A stretch of 64,000 nucleotides of DNA from an uncultured Lachnospiraceae bacterium. GTDB lineage: Bacteria > Bacillota > Clostridia > Lachnospirales > Lachnospiraceae. How positions within the stretch are numbered: position 1 is the first letter of the stretch; each line of letters starts with the position of its first letter. Of this stretch, positions 26,853 to 36,493 are shown one piece after another. The notes beneath the pieces are model-generated. The model was not told where the DNA came from. It ran no database searches and saw only the letters and a list, made by a program, of their open reading frames with translations. The translations under genes and the position numbers were made by a program. The stretch covers positions 1-64,000 of the forward strand of contig CAJTVQ010000015.1 of NCBI GenBank assembly GCA_910579935.1. The letters run 5' to 3'.

Positions 26853-29108
26853 ATGGGAGCAGCGAAAAACGGTATCAGGGAAAAAATGCATCAGAGAATT
26901 TCGGCAGCAAAGGACGGCGGTACCAGGGAAAAGGCGCGCAGAAAGGATTCTGTGCCGGAAGCGGAAGGCAGGCGGGGGAAGCGGGCAAAGAGAGCGGAAC
27001 AGCCGGCGCCTAAAAAAGGCCGCAGCGTTTCTTTTAATAAGGGAGGACGCACTGCTTCGGAGAGGAATACAAGTATCATGAGAACCCTGATCGGGGCGTT
27101 CATGGTTCCTATTGTGCTGATCATCATTCTGGGCGTGGTTTCCTATATGACGGCTTCCAATACGATTAAGAATAAAGTGGAGGAGTCTTCAGAGTCCACT
27201 CTGGCGGCTATGGGTATGTATTGCGAGATGCTGGTGGGAAATGTATCCAGCAAGGCGCTGGAACTGGTGGCGAGTGACAACCTCTCATCCTATTATGACT
27301 ATTATGCGAAAAAAAATGAGGCGGAAGCGATGCAGTACTGGAGGGATGCAAAGAAGAATCTGCTTCAGATAAAAGCGAGTGTGAAGTACATATACAGTTA
27401 CAGCATTATACCGGAGAACGGAACGTATCTTACCTCTGCTTCGGGGACGATGGGAGATAACGTACTGGAGAGGTTTTTGGAATCGCCGGAAGGAAAACAT
27501 TTCCAGGAAAACAGCACGCAGAAAAATGCGTGGTTCGGTTACCATACTTTTTTGGATGAGCAGATGAAGATTTCTCCTGAAAAGTACGGGCTCGTTTTCT
27601 ATCAGAAATTTTTAAGGACCAATACATTTCTGGTGCTGGATATCACGACGGAAGCGGTGGAGCAGGTTCTGAACGGCATGGATTTCGGTGAAAACAGCAT
27701 TAAAGCGCTCATTACGCAGGACGGGCGGGAAATTGTCCGTATTCAGCAGGGCGGCGAGGGTGTCATACCGGAGGGAGATGAACCGGTTTTTACGGATAAA
27801 GAGTTTTATATAGAAAGTCTTGGCGCCAAAGAGATGGGCAGCCGGTATGTAAAGTATGACGGAGACAGTTACCTGTATCTGTATATGCCGATAGGAAAGA
27901 CAGGAATTATGCTCTGCAGCCTGATTCCCCAGCGCAACATTGTGAAGGAAGTTAGTTTCATAAGGAATCTCTGTGTGGCGATGATCATACTGGCGTGCGT
28001 GATCGCATTTGTGATCGGAAGCAGGATTGCAACCGGTATGAGTAAGTCCGTCAAACTGATCACGAATGGCCTGGATAAAGTGTCGGAAGGCGACCTGACC
28101 CAGCGTTTTGATATGAAGCGCAGGGATGAGTTCGGCCTGCTGGCAAATGGCCTCAATGATATGATGGCGAGTATGCGGACACTGATGGCGGATATGAAGA
28201 AGTTTGGAAATCATGTAAAGGAAATGGCGGACGGCGTTGCTTTGAAGTCGGATACCATTGATACTTCCATTAAGGAGATTTCGCGCGCGGTGGACGACGT
28301 GGCAGCGGGGACGCAGATGCAGGCGAAAGATGCAGATAAGAGTAACGAAAAGATGACGTATTTCGCGCAAAAGGTGGACCATGCATGTGAAGGGGCCGAT
28401 GATATGGGAAATGCCATAGACCGTGCGACTACGGCAGTCGGGCAGGGACGTGTCATCGTGGATGAACTGAGCGAGAAGACGGAAACCACCGTGGCGATTA
28501 CAAAAGTCCTGGTGGACAATATTAATGATGTACAGGAGCGGTCTTCGGAAATCGAAGGGTTTATTGATACGATAAACAGCATTGCAAGGCAGACCAATCT
28601 GCTTTCCCTGAATGCCTCCATCGAAGCGGCCAGGGCCGGCGAGAACGGAAGAGGGTTTGCTGTTGTGGCGGAAGAAATCAGGAAACTTGCGGATGAATCC
28701 ATGCAGGCAGGAAAGAATATTAAGAATATCGTGGAGAACATCGTGGAGACTACGAAAAAAACGACAGATTCCGCAAGGGAAGCGGAGACTATCGTTTTTG
28801 CCCAGGCGGATGCGTTAAAAGAAACGGTAGAGGTATTCGGAGAGATCAACACATGTGTGGAGCGTCTTGTAAACGGCTTGAAGAATATAGCGGACAGTAT
28901 GCGGGAAATTAACGTGGAAAAGGATATGGTGCAGGAATCCATCCGGAATATTTCCGTTGTTTCCGAGCAGGCTGCCGTTGCCACGGAGGAAGTGACCGCC
29001 TCTTTGGACGGACAGGTTAAGATTATTTCTGACCTGACGGAAGATGTGGAACTGTTGAAGAAAGAAGCGGATGCATTGGATAAGTCGATCAGCAGATTTA
29101 TTGTATAA
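26853..29108 (+). CDS. Methyl-accepting chemotaxis protein
   Basis: 751 aa. An unusually long basic cytoplasmic N-tail (about 75 residues, Lys/Arg-rich) precedes the first membrane helix (TLIGAFMVPIVLIIILGVVS). A Cache-type extracellular sensor follows (about 110-360), then a second membrane helix (NLCVAMIILACVIAFVIGS), a HAMP domain and the signalling coiled coil with the conserved tip QTNLLSLNASIEAARAGENG. It starts 9 nt after the esterase gene and ends 29 nt before the GH1 fusion gene, so it is inside the mannan operon. Sensing of mannan-derived sugar is a natural hypothesis. No che genes are in the window. Confidence 0.92.
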   Translation: MGAAKNGIREKMHQRISAAKDGGTREKARRKDSVPEAEGRRGKRAKRAEQPAPKKGRSVSFNKGGRTASERNTSIMRTLIGAFMVPIVLIIILGVVSYMTASNTIKNKVEESSESTLAAMGMYCEMLVGNVSSKALELVASDNLSSYYDYYAKKNEAEAMQYWRDAKKNLLQIKASVKYIYSYSIIPENGTYLTSASGTMGDNVLERFLESPEGKHFQENSTQKNAWFGYHTFLDEQMKISPEKYGLVFYQKFLRTNTFLVLDITTEAVEQVLNGMDFGENSIKALITQDGREIVRIQQGGEGVIPEGDEPVFTDKEFYIESLGAKEMGSRYVKYDGDSYLYLYMPIGKTGIMLCSLIPQRNIVKEVSFIRNLCVAMIILACVIAFVIGSRIATGMSKSVKLITNGLDKVSEGDLTQRFDMKRRDEFGLLANGLNDMMASMRTLMADMKKFGNHVKEMADGVALKSDTIDTSIKEISRAVDDVAAGTQMQAKDADKSNEKMTYFAQKVDHACEGADDMGNAIDRATTAVGQGRVIVDELSEKTETTVAITKVLVDNINDVQERSSEIEGFIDTINSIARQTNLLSLNASIEAARAGENGRGFAVVAEEIRKLADESMQAGKNIKNIVENIVETTKKTTDSAREAETIVFAQADALKETVEVFGEINTCVERLVNGLKNIADSMREINVEKDMVQESIRNISVVSEQAAVATEEVTASLDGQVKIISDLTEDVELLKKEADALDKSISRFIV

Positions 29109-29137
29109 AAAGTGCGTCCGTACTTGTAGGAAAGGAT

Positions 29138-31474
29138 ATGGATGTCAGAATGTTTCGAGATGATTTTGCATGGGGCGTTGCGAGCAGCGCCTATCAGATA
29201 GAAGGAAAAGATAAAGAGGACGGATGCGGCAGTACAATATGGGACGCTTTTGCCGCTGCAGGAAAAATAGCGGACGGGCAGGACGCGGACGTAAGCTGTG
29301 ACGGTATGCACAGGTATAAAGAGGATTTTGCACTGATGCGCATACTGGGGGTAAAACATTACCGGTTTTCCTTAAACTGGGCGAGAATACTCCCGGAGGG
29401 AACAGGCAGGGTAAATGAGAAGGGGATTCAGTTTTACCGCGATATGATACAGGAGATGGTGAAAAATGGTATTACGCCTTATATCACGATGTATCATTGG
29501 GAACTTCCCCAGGCGTTACAGGAGAGAGGCGGCTGGCTGAATGAGGAGATCATCCAATGGTTTGGCGAGTATGCAAAAGTGGTGGCGGAGAATTTTTCCG
29601 ATGTATGTGAATATTTTATCACTTTAAACGAGCCGCAGTGCTTTGTCGGGCTGGGGCATCTGTCGGGAGTACATGCGCCGGGGCTGAAGCTTTTGGTTAA
29701 GGATGTATTTCAGGTGGCGCATAATGTGCTGCGTGCCCATGGTCAGGCGGTCATTCAATTGAGAAAGTATGCCTGCCGGCCGATTCGTATCGGTTATGCG
29801 CCTACCTGCGGTATGGCGTATCCGGCGACGGAGCGTGAGGAAGATATTGCAGCGGCGAAAAAGGTATTATTCGGTTTTTATAATCCGGTAGAAAACTGGA
29901 CATGGAACGTGACATGGTTTTCGGATCCCGTATTTTTAGGACATTATCCTGAGGAAGGCATGAAGAAATATGCGGAGTATCTGCCGGAGATCACGGAAGA
30001 AGATATGAAGCTGATTTCCCAGCCGCTGGATTTTATGGGACAGAATATCTATAACGGCTATATGGTTCGTGCCGGAGAAGACGGGGAGCCGGAATTTGTG
30101 GGAAGAAAAGCCGGGCACCCAAAGACGGCGGCGAACTGGCCGGTAACGCCCGAAGCTCTGTACTGGGGCGTGCGTTTCCTGAGCGAAAGGTATCAGCTTC
30201 CGCTGTACATTACGGAAAACGGGATGTCCTGTCATGACGTTGTTTCGGAAGACGGCCGGGTGCACGATCCCAACCGTATTGATTTCCTGGACCGGTATCT
30301 GTCTGCACTGCAGAAAGCCGGTGATGACGGGGCGGACATCAGAGGCTATTTCTTATGGACTTTTCTTGATAACTTTGAGTGGGATAAAGGCTATAACGAG
30401 CGGTTCGGCATTGTGCATGTGGACTTTGAGACACAGAAACGGACGGTGAAGGATTCGGCGCTCTGGTATCAGAAGGTGATGGAAACCAATGGAAAAGAAC
30501 TTAGTATCAATAAACCGGTGCGGGAAATCCTGTTTATTGACCCGGTATTCAAAAAGATGGTCTGGGGCGGAACGCGCATGGGGGCGGAGTTTGGTTATGA
30601 ACTGCCTTCCGACCATATCGGGGAGTGCTGGGGAATCAGCGCCCACCCGCACGGAGACTGTGAAGTGCGGGAAGGATATTATCAGGGAAAGAAGTTATCC
30701 GAATTATGGAAAGAACAGCCGGAATTGTTCGGAAATTACGATGCGCCGGGCTTCCCGCTGTTGATCAAGATCATTGATGCCGGGCAGGATTTAAGCATAC
30801 AGGTGCATCCGGATGACGCCTATGCCAAAACAAGGGAAAACGGAAGCCTGGGCAAAACGGAATGCTGGTATGTGGTGGACTGCGATGAGAATTCCGGTCT
30901 GGTGATCGGACACAATGCCGGAAGCAGGGAAGAAATGCGGGCGATGATAGAAGAAGGCCGATGGTCGGGATTCCTGCGTGAACTTCAGGTGCATAAGGGT
31001 GATTTTATACAGATCGATCCCGGAACGGTCCATGCCATCAAGGGCGGGCTGATGATTTTGGAAACGCAGCAGAGCAGCGATATTACCTACCGTCTGTATG
31101 ATTACGGACGTTTGGTAGACGGTAAGCCGCGGGAACTGCATCTGGGTAAAAGCATGGACGTGATCACCGTACCGGCAAAGAATGCGGCAGACAGCATAAA
31201 GAGTACGCTGGGGCTGCCGGTAAATACCATGAATATGCTGGAGTCCAACCAGTATTATACCGTTTGGAAAATAGATGTGGAAAAAGAGTTTTCCTTAGAA
31301 CAGGAATATCCGTTTATGGATATGAGTGTTATTGAGGGAGAAGGGCTGATAAACGGGCAGATGATTAAGAAAGGGGATCATTTTGTCATTCCGTCGGGGT
31401 TCGGAACGGTAGAACTGCGGGGGAATATGCAGATCATTGCTTCGGCGGCAGGGGCGCAGCCGGGCAGTAATTAA
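29138..31474 (+). CDS. Fusion protein: GH1 beta-glycosidase + mannose-6-phosphate isomerase
   Basis: 778 aa in one uninterrupted frame. Residues 1 to about 450 are a full GH1 barrel: acid/base Glu165 in TLNEP, nucleophile Glu360 in YITENG, and the usual ending FGIVHVDFETQKRTVKDSA. Residues about 455-778 are a class I cupin mannose-6-phosphate isomerase: an N-terminus like free enzymes (FIDPVFKKMVWGGTRMG), metal-site residues in QVHPDD (His557) and a GTVHAI segment. The isomerase turns mannose 6-phosphate, made from GH130-derived mannose 1-phosphate, into fructose 6-phosphate; the GH1 part would release glucose or mannose from beta-linked oligosaccharides. The two domains normally come from separate genes. 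No frameshift or internal ribosome site is obvious. Confidence 0.93.
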   Translation: MDVRMFRDDFAWGVASSAYQIEGKDKEDGCGSTIWDAFAAAGKIADGQDADVSCDGMHRYKEDFALMRILGVKHYRFSLNWARILPEGTGRVNEKGIQFYRDMIQEMVKNGITPYITMYHWELPQALQERGGWLNEEIIQWFGEYAKVVAENFSDVCEYFITLNEPQCFVGLGHLSGVHAPGLKLLVKDVFQVAHNVLRAHGQAVIQLRKYACRPIRIGYAPTCGMAYPATEREEDIAAAKKVLFGFYNPVENWTWNVTWFSDPVFLGHYPEEGMKKYAEYLPEITEEDMKLISQPLDFMGQNIYNGYMVRAGEDGEPEFVGRKAGHPKTAANWPVTPEALYWGVRFLSERYQLPLYITENGMSCHDVVSEDGRVHDPNRIDFLDRYLSALQKAGDDGADIRGYFLWTFLDNFEWDKGYNERFGIVHVDFETQKRTVKDSALWYQKVMETNGKELSINKPVREILFIDPVFKKMVWGGTRMGAEFGYELPSDHIGECWGISAHPHGDCEVREGYYQGKKLSELWKEQPELFGNYDAPGFPLLIKIIDAGQDLSIQVHPDDAYAKTRENGSLGKTECWYVVDCDENSGLVIGHNAGSREEMRAMIEEGRWSGFLRELQVHKGDFIQIDPGTVHAIKGGLMILETQQSSDITYRLYDYGRLVDGKPRELHLGKSMDVITVPAKNAADSIKSTLGLPVNTMNMLESNQYYTVWKIDVEKEFSLEQEYPFMDMSVIEGEGLINGQMIKKGDHFVIPSGFGTVELRGNMQIIASAAGAQPGSN

Positions 31475-31510
31475 CTGCCGAGAGGGGTAACGGCCCTGCT
31501 GCGAAGCTGC

Positions 31511-31614
31511 GGAAACCAGGTTTTGGTTTCCGTGTGTGAAGCAGCCGGGTACCGGTTTATGTGGATATAAGAAAAAAGGCTGAATGGAGTAATGGAAGGC
31601 TCTGTTCAGCTTTT
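31511..31614 (+). other. Two hairpins between the GH1 fusion and GH3 genes
   Basis: The first is a perfect GGAAACC / GGTTTCC stem (31511-31517, 31525-31531). The second, GCTGAA (31579-31584) / TTCAGC (31605-31610), is followed by TTTT and preceded by an A run, so it could be a weak terminator or attenuator. Confidence 0.45.
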
Positions 31615-31646
31615 ACCATATAAAATATAAAAGGACGGAGGGTTTT

Positions 31647-33767
31647 ATGAACAGGGAAGAGGCGCGGAAGAAGGCAGAGGAACTTGTGGGGAAAATGACG
31701 CTGGAAGAGAAGGCAGGACAGCTCCGCTATAATGCGCCGCCGGTGAAAAGGCTGGGAATTCCGGCGTATAACTGGTGGAGCGAGGCGCTGCACGGGGTGG
31801 CGAGAGCCGGACAGGCGACGGTTTTTCCGCAGGCTATCGGTATGGCTGCATCTTTTGATACGGAATTGATGGAAGCAGTGGGAGATGCAGTGGCGACAGA
31901 GGGAAGGGCAAAGTACAATGCTTATGCAGCTATGGAGGATCGGGATATTTATAAGGGACTTACTTTTTGGACGCCCAATGTGAATATTTTCAGAGATCCG
32001 AGATGGGGAAGAGGGCATGAGACTTACGGGGAAGATCCTTACCTGACCGGCAGGATGGGAGCTGCTTATGTGAAAGGGATGCAGGGAGACGGGGAAGTGA
32101 TGAAAGCTGCAGCCTGTGCCAAGCATTTTGCGGTTCATTCGGGACCGGAGGGGCTGCGGCATGAGTTCGATGCAGTAGTATCGAAAAAAGATATGGAAGA
32201 GACTTATCTTCCGGCATTTGAAGCATTGGTAAAAGAAGCGGGAGTGGAGGCTGTGATGGGAGCCTATAACCGTACCAACGGAGAACCCTGCTGCGGCAGC
32301 AGGACGCTGATTCAGGAGATACTCCGTGGAAAATGGGGATTTGAGGGCCATGTGGTTTCCGACTGCTGGGCGATCAGGGATTTTCACGAACATCATATGG
32401 TGACTTCCACGCCCAGGGAATCGGCAGCGATGGCCATTAACGCGGGATGTGATCTGAACTGCGGTGTGACTTATCTGCATATACTGGGAGCTTATGAGGA
32501 CGGGCTTGTATCGGAGGAGACGATTACGGAAGCGGCAGTCCGCCTGTTTACGACCCGTTATCTGCTTGGATTGTTCGAGGGCAGTGAATTCGACCGGATT
32601 CCTTATGAAAAGGTGGAGTGCAGGGAACATCTGGCGTTGGCAAAGAAAGCGGCGGAGGAGAGTTTCGTGCTGTTAAAGAATGACGGTATCCTTCCGCTTA
32701 AAAAAGAAAAAATAAAGACGGTAGGACTGATCGGGCCGAATGCCAACAGCCGGGCCGCACTGGCCGGGAATTATCATGGGACGGCATCGGATTACGTAAC
32801 GGTACAGGAAGGACTGATGCGTTATCTTGGAGAAGATATAAGAGTGCTGACATCTACAGGCTGTCATCTTTTTAAGGATAAGACAGAATCCCTTGCACAG
32901 GTTCATGACAGACTGGCAGAAGCAAAGATTGTTGCCGGAAAAAGTGATGTGGTGATTCTCTGTCTGGGACTGGACGAAACTTTAGAGGGAGAGCAGGGGG
33001 ATACGGGAAACAGTGATGCTTCCGGAGATAAGGTGGATTTGAGCCTTCCGAAATCGCAGCAGCTGCTGATGGAAGCAGTGGCGGAAACGGGAACGCCGGT
33101 CGTCCTCTGCATGATGGCGGGAAGCGATTTGGATTTAAGTTATGCGGCGCGGCATTTTTCCGCCATACTGCAGGTGTGGTATCCGGGCGGACAGGGCGGA
33201 GCAGCGGCGGCAGAAGTGTTGTTCGGAGAGACTTCGCCGTCGGGGAAACTGCCTGTCACATTTTATGAGACGGCAGAGGAACTGCCGGAATTTACGGATT
33301 ATTCCATGAAGGGCAGAACTTACCGTTATATGGAAGGAAAAGCGCAGTATCCGTTTGGCTATGGCCTGACCTACGGGAAGGCAGGCGTGGAGTATGCCAA
33401 GATGGTAAAGCCGGGAGAAGGAGAGAATGCCGATGGTTATGAAATGCGGGTGAGGATGAAAAATGACGGGGATACGGATGTGCAGGAGGTACTGCAGGTA
33501 TATGTAAAGAAAGAGGATTCCGTATTTGATTCGCTGCATCCTTCGCTTTGTGCGTTCGGCCGCGTGTTTTTGAAAGCAGGGGAGGAAAAAGAGATTGGAT
33601 TGAAAATTCCGCAGTCGGCGTTTACGGTGGTGAACGAAGAGGGGGAGCGTGTTTCAGGAGGGAATAGATATCGCTTTTATGTTGGGTTTTCACAGCCGGA
33701 TGAGCGGAGCGTGGAATTGATGGGGCAGAGACCGGTGGAAGTGGAGATGGAATTGAACGAGGGGTGA
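31647..33767 (+). CDS. GH3 beta-glycosidase
   Basis: 706 aa without a signal peptide. Three-domain GH3: TIM barrel (1 to about 290) with nucleophile Asp239 in VVSDCWAI and the substrate motif KHFAVHSGPE; the alpha/beta sandwich (about 310-520) starting SFVLLKNDGILPL; and a C-terminal fibronectin-III-like domain (about 590-700). The type resembles beta-xylosidase / beta-glucosidase GH3 enzymes of Firmicutes. In a mannan locus it probably trims beta-linked glucose from glucomannan oligosaccharides; specificity cannot be read from sequence. Ribosome site GGACGGAGGG. Confidence 0.93.
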   Translation: MNREEARKKAEELVGKMTLEEKAGQLRYNAPPVKRLGIPAYNWWSEALHGVARAGQATVFPQAIGMAASFDTELMEAVGDAVATEGRAKYNAYAAMEDRDIYKGLTFWTPNVNIFRDPRWGRGHETYGEDPYLTGRMGAAYVKGMQGDGEVMKAAACAKHFAVHSGPEGLRHEFDAVVSKKDMEETYLPAFEALVKEAGVEAVMGAYNRTNGEPCCGSRTLIQEILRGKWGFEGHVVSDCWAIRDFHEHHMVTSTPRESAAMAINAGCDLNCGVTYLHILGAYEDGLVSEETITEAAVRLFTTRYLLGLFEGSEFDRIPYEKVECREHLALAKKAAEESFVLLKNDGILPLKKEKIKTVGLIGPNANSRAALAGNYHGTASDYVTVQEGLMRYLGEDIRVLTSTGCHLFKDKTESLAQVHDRLAEAKIVAGKSDVVILCLGLDETLEGEQGDTGNSDASGDKVDLSLPKSQQLLMEAVAETGTPVVLCMMAGSDLDLSYAARHFSAILQVWYPGGQGGAAAAEVLFGETSPSGKLPVTFYETAEELPEFTDYSMKGRTYRYMEGKAQYPFGYGLTYGKAGVEYAKMVKPGEGENADGYEMRVRMKNDGDTDVQEVLQVYVKKEDSVFDSLHPSLCAFGRVFLKAGEEKEIGLKIPQSAFTVVNEEGERVSGGNRYRFYVGFSQPDERSVELMGQRPVEVEMELNEG

Positions 33768-33769
33768 TG

Positions 33770-33794
33770 GGCAACGCTCCGGCCAAAGGGATTT
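33770..33794 (+). repeat. Short intergenic repeat, copy 1
   Basis: A 25-bp segment beginning GGCAACGCTCCGGCCAAAGG, right after the GH3 stop codon, recurs with one difference at 38211-38235. Confidence 0.75.
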
Positions 33795-33861
33795 CGCGGC
33801 GGCAGGTTCCGGCTGTGTGGGCTGGTATTTATTCCTGTTTCCGATGAACGGATTGCGGTGG

Positions 33862-33990
33862 ATTTTTCTAAGCAGAATAGTATGGGTTTCTCCGGGCTGC
33901 GGCACGCCCTCAAGCGGCATTCTTGCCGCACCGGGCTGAAATGGCCATCCGTGGCCATTTCGCTGAAACTGAACCTCGTTTTCTGACAGG
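33862..33990. repeat. Three-way-junction palindromic repeat, copy B (degenerate)
   Basis: It has the same core as the larger element at 52751-53042: a hairpin GCGGCA-TTCT-TGCCGC (33914-33929) then AAATGGCC-ATCCGT-GGCCATTT (33939-33960), flanked by TTTTTCTAAGCAGAAT on the left and GTTTTCTGACAG on the right. The outer arms are much less complementary than in copy A. The rest of the 444-bp gap (33768-34211) holds no credible gene. Confidence 0.7.
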
Positions 33991-34211
33991 CCGTTATCTT
34001 TGCTTCCATAATCAGGATGATTGTGATAGAATGTATTCGTTGGGGTTAAAATGGGGTTGGGGAGTTAATGGTTTCGGGGGTGGAAGAGTAAATTATTTCG
34101 GGGTTTGCGGCTGCGCTGTACCGCAGATTCGGGAATTGCGTGTGGTTTTGGGGGTTTGTTTTGACCATGTGCGGTTTGAGGAAATAAAGCAGCGCAGAAA
34201 TGAGGTAGAAG

Positions 34212-35396
34212 ATGATTGCAGCTAAGTATAAGGAGATGCTGGGCGCGAAGTCGGTAATTCGTGAACTTTCGGAGTATGCTACGGCGAGGGGGAAGGAAAT
34301 CGGGTATGAGAATGTGTTTGATTATAGTCTGGGGAATCCTTCCGTGCCGGCTCCGGAGAGTTTTAAGAGAGAAATGATAAGGCTGCTGACGGAATGCGAT
34401 TCAATGGCGGTGCATGGTTACAGTCCCAGTCTCGGTATTCCTTCGGTGAAAGAAAAAATAGCGGAATCTCTGAATAAGCGGTTTGGAATGAATTATACCG
34501 GAAATCATATTTTTATGACTTCGGGAGCGGCAGGGGCGATTGCACATGCGGTACGCTGTGTGACGGTGCCGGGGGATGAGGTGCTTACGTTTGCGCCTTT
34601 TTTTCCGGAATATCATCCTTATATTGATCTCACCGGTGCACGGTTAAAGGTGGTTCCGGCAGATACCGGGAGCTTTCAGATTAATTTTGAATGTTTTGAG
34701 GAAATGCTGACGGAAAAGGTTATGGCGGTGCTGATCAATACGCCCAATAATCCGTCCGGTGTTGTATATACAAAAGAGACGCTGGAAAAACTGGCAGAGA
34801 TCATGACGGAGAAAGCGGAAAAATACGGCCATGAGATTTATCTGATTTCTGATGAGCCGTACAGGGAGATTTTATTTGCAGGAGTGGAAGAAGTGTATGT
34901 GTCGAAATTTTATGACCATACATTGAGCTGTTATTCCTATTCCAAGTCTCTGTCCATTCCCGGTGAGCGTATCGGGTATATCGCCGTAAATCCGGCATGT
35001 AAGGAGGCGGAGACGATAGTGAATATGTGCGGACAGATTTCAAGGGGAATCGGACATAACTGCCCCACTTCCATTATACAGCTGGCAGCGGCGGAGGTGG
35101 CCTATGAAACTTCAGACCTTTCCGTATATGAGACGAATATGAATATTTTGTATAAGGAATTAACGAACCTTGGCTTTACCTGCGTAAAGCCGGGCGGGAC
35201 TTTTTATATTTTTCCGAAGGCGCTGGAAGAGGATGCGAAGGCGTTTTGTCAGAAAGCGAAAAAATACGACCTTATTTTGGTGCCGGGTGACAGTTTTGAA
35301 TGTCCGGGGTATTTCCGTATGGCATATTGCATTGATACGGAAAAAGTGGAGCGTTCGCTTCCGGCCCTTCGGAAATTTGTGGAAACGGAGTATTAG
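34212..35396 (+). CDS. Pyridoxal-phosphate aminotransferase, class I/II
   Basis: 394 aa, fold-type I. Seen: PLP-phosphate and ring contacts TSGAAGAI, the NTPNNPSGVVY segment, ISDEPYREI and the Schiff-base lysine in YSYSKSLSIPGERIGY (about residue 240); the C-terminus has the substrate-carboxylate Arg in FRMAYC. Aspartate-aminotransferase-like; clostridial members of this subgroup have unclear substrates. Starts at the ATG behind GAGGTAGAAG. Stands alone after the repeat-rich gap, 54 bp before the patatin gene. Confidence 0.9.
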   Translation: MIAAKYKEMLGAKSVIRELSEYATARGKEIGYENVFDYSLGNPSVPAPESFKREMIRLLTECDSMAVHGYSPSLGIPSVKEKIAESLNKRFGMNYTGNHIFMTSGAAGAIAHAVRCVTVPGDEVLTFAPFFPEYHPYIDLTGARLKVVPADTGSFQINFECFEEMLTEKVMAVLINTPNNPSGVVYTKETLEKLAEIMTEKAEKYGHEIYLISDEPYREILFAGVEEVYVSKFYDHTLSCYSYSKSLSIPGERIGYIAVNPACKEAETIVNMCGQISRGIGHNCPTSIIQLAAAEVAYETSDLSVYETNMNILYKELTNLGFTCVKPGGTFYIFPKALEEDAKAFCQKAKKYDLILVPGDSFECPGYFRMAYCIDTEKVERSLPALRKFVETEY

Positions 35397-35450
35397 GGTA
35401 ACGGTGAAGGCAGCTGAACTGTTATGTGTTAGGATGAGAATGGAGGACTT

Positions 35451-36305
35451 ATGTATCAGGCAGGACTTGTTTTAGAAGGGGGCGCAATGAAAGGAATCTA
35501 TACGGCAGGCGTTTTGGATTTCTTTTTGGACAAAGAGATGGAATTTTCTTCCTGTTACGGGGTATCGGCAGGGGCATGTAATCTGTGCAGTTTCTTGTCG
35601 AAGCAGAGGAAACGGGCATACCGCGTTTCGGTGAATTATCTGGATAACAAAAGATACTGCGGGTCTTACAGCCTGCTTACCACAGGGGATCTGTTCGGTG
35701 CGGATATGTGTTATGACCTGATCCCGAATTATCTGGATCCATATGATTATGAAGCTTTTGACCGGTACGAGGGAAATGCTTATGCAGTGGTAACGAACAT
35801 CGTGACCGGAAAAGCGGAATATCTGCAGATGAAGGAAATGCATGAAGATATTCTGGCAGTCCGCGCTTCCAGTTCCATGCCGCTGGTATCACGTAATGTC
35901 AGAATCGGGGAAGGGGTGTATCTGGACGGCGGGATATCCGATTCCGTTCCGATCGCAAAATCCATAAAGGACGGGAACCAAAAGAATGTAGTAGTGCTGA
36001 CCAAAGAAACAGGCTTTCGCAGGGAACCGGCCTCACCTGCCCAGCTTGCACTGATAAAAGCGCGTTATGTCAGATATCCGAAAGTATATGAATTAATGAA
36101 GGAACGGCATATTCATTACAATGCCATGCTGGATTATCTGGATAAGCAGGTGGAAAACGGAACTGCTTTTGTTATACGTCCTAAAAAGAAGAGTGCGGTA
36201 AGCAGGATCGAAAAGGACGAAAAGAAGCTGGAAACGTTATATGAAGAAGGTTACCGGGATGCGGAAGAAGGTTACATGGAACTTTTGGAATATTTGTCTG
36301 AGTGA
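35451..36305 (+). CDS. Patatin-like phospholipase (RssA-type)
   Basis: 284 aa. Cytoplasmic patatin fold with the oxyanion segment LEGGAMKGIYTAGVL, the nucleophile Ser39 in GVSAGA and the catalytic Asp in LDGGISDSVPI (about residue 165), giving the Ser-Asp dyad. Acts as a lipid acyl hydrolase; the substrate is unknown. The C-terminal 60 residues are Lys/Glu-rich. Confidence 0.92.
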   Translation: MYQAGLVLEGGAMKGIYTAGVLDFFLDKEMEFSSCYGVSAGACNLCSFLSKQRKRAYRVSVNYLDNKRYCGSYSLLTTGDLFGADMCYDLIPNYLDPYDYEAFDRYEGNAYAVVTNIVTGKAEYLQMKEMHEDILAVRASSSMPLVSRNVRIGEGVYLDGGISDSVPIAKSIKDGNQKNVVVLTKETGFRREPASPAQLALIKARYVRYPKVYELMKERHIHYNAMLDYLDKQVENGTAFVIRPKKKSAVSRIEKDEKKLETLYEEGYRDAEEGYMELLEYLSE

Positions 36306-36493
36306 GAAACAGTCATGTACATTTGGATGGCAGCGTATATATATTAGAAAGTTTATAACCATATGCGGAACTGGAAAACAGCAGCCAAACGTACAGTGCC
36401 CAGAGGAAATGCCGGCTGAGAAGCAGACGGAATTTGCTCTGCCGGGAAGGTACTGGGAGGGTGGCTGCGGAACCGGAATAGGAGGAATTAAGA

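Noticed and set aside
33923..34225. 100-codon open frame before the aminotransferase.
   Set aside because: It runs through the palindromic repeat and has no ribosome site or coding character.
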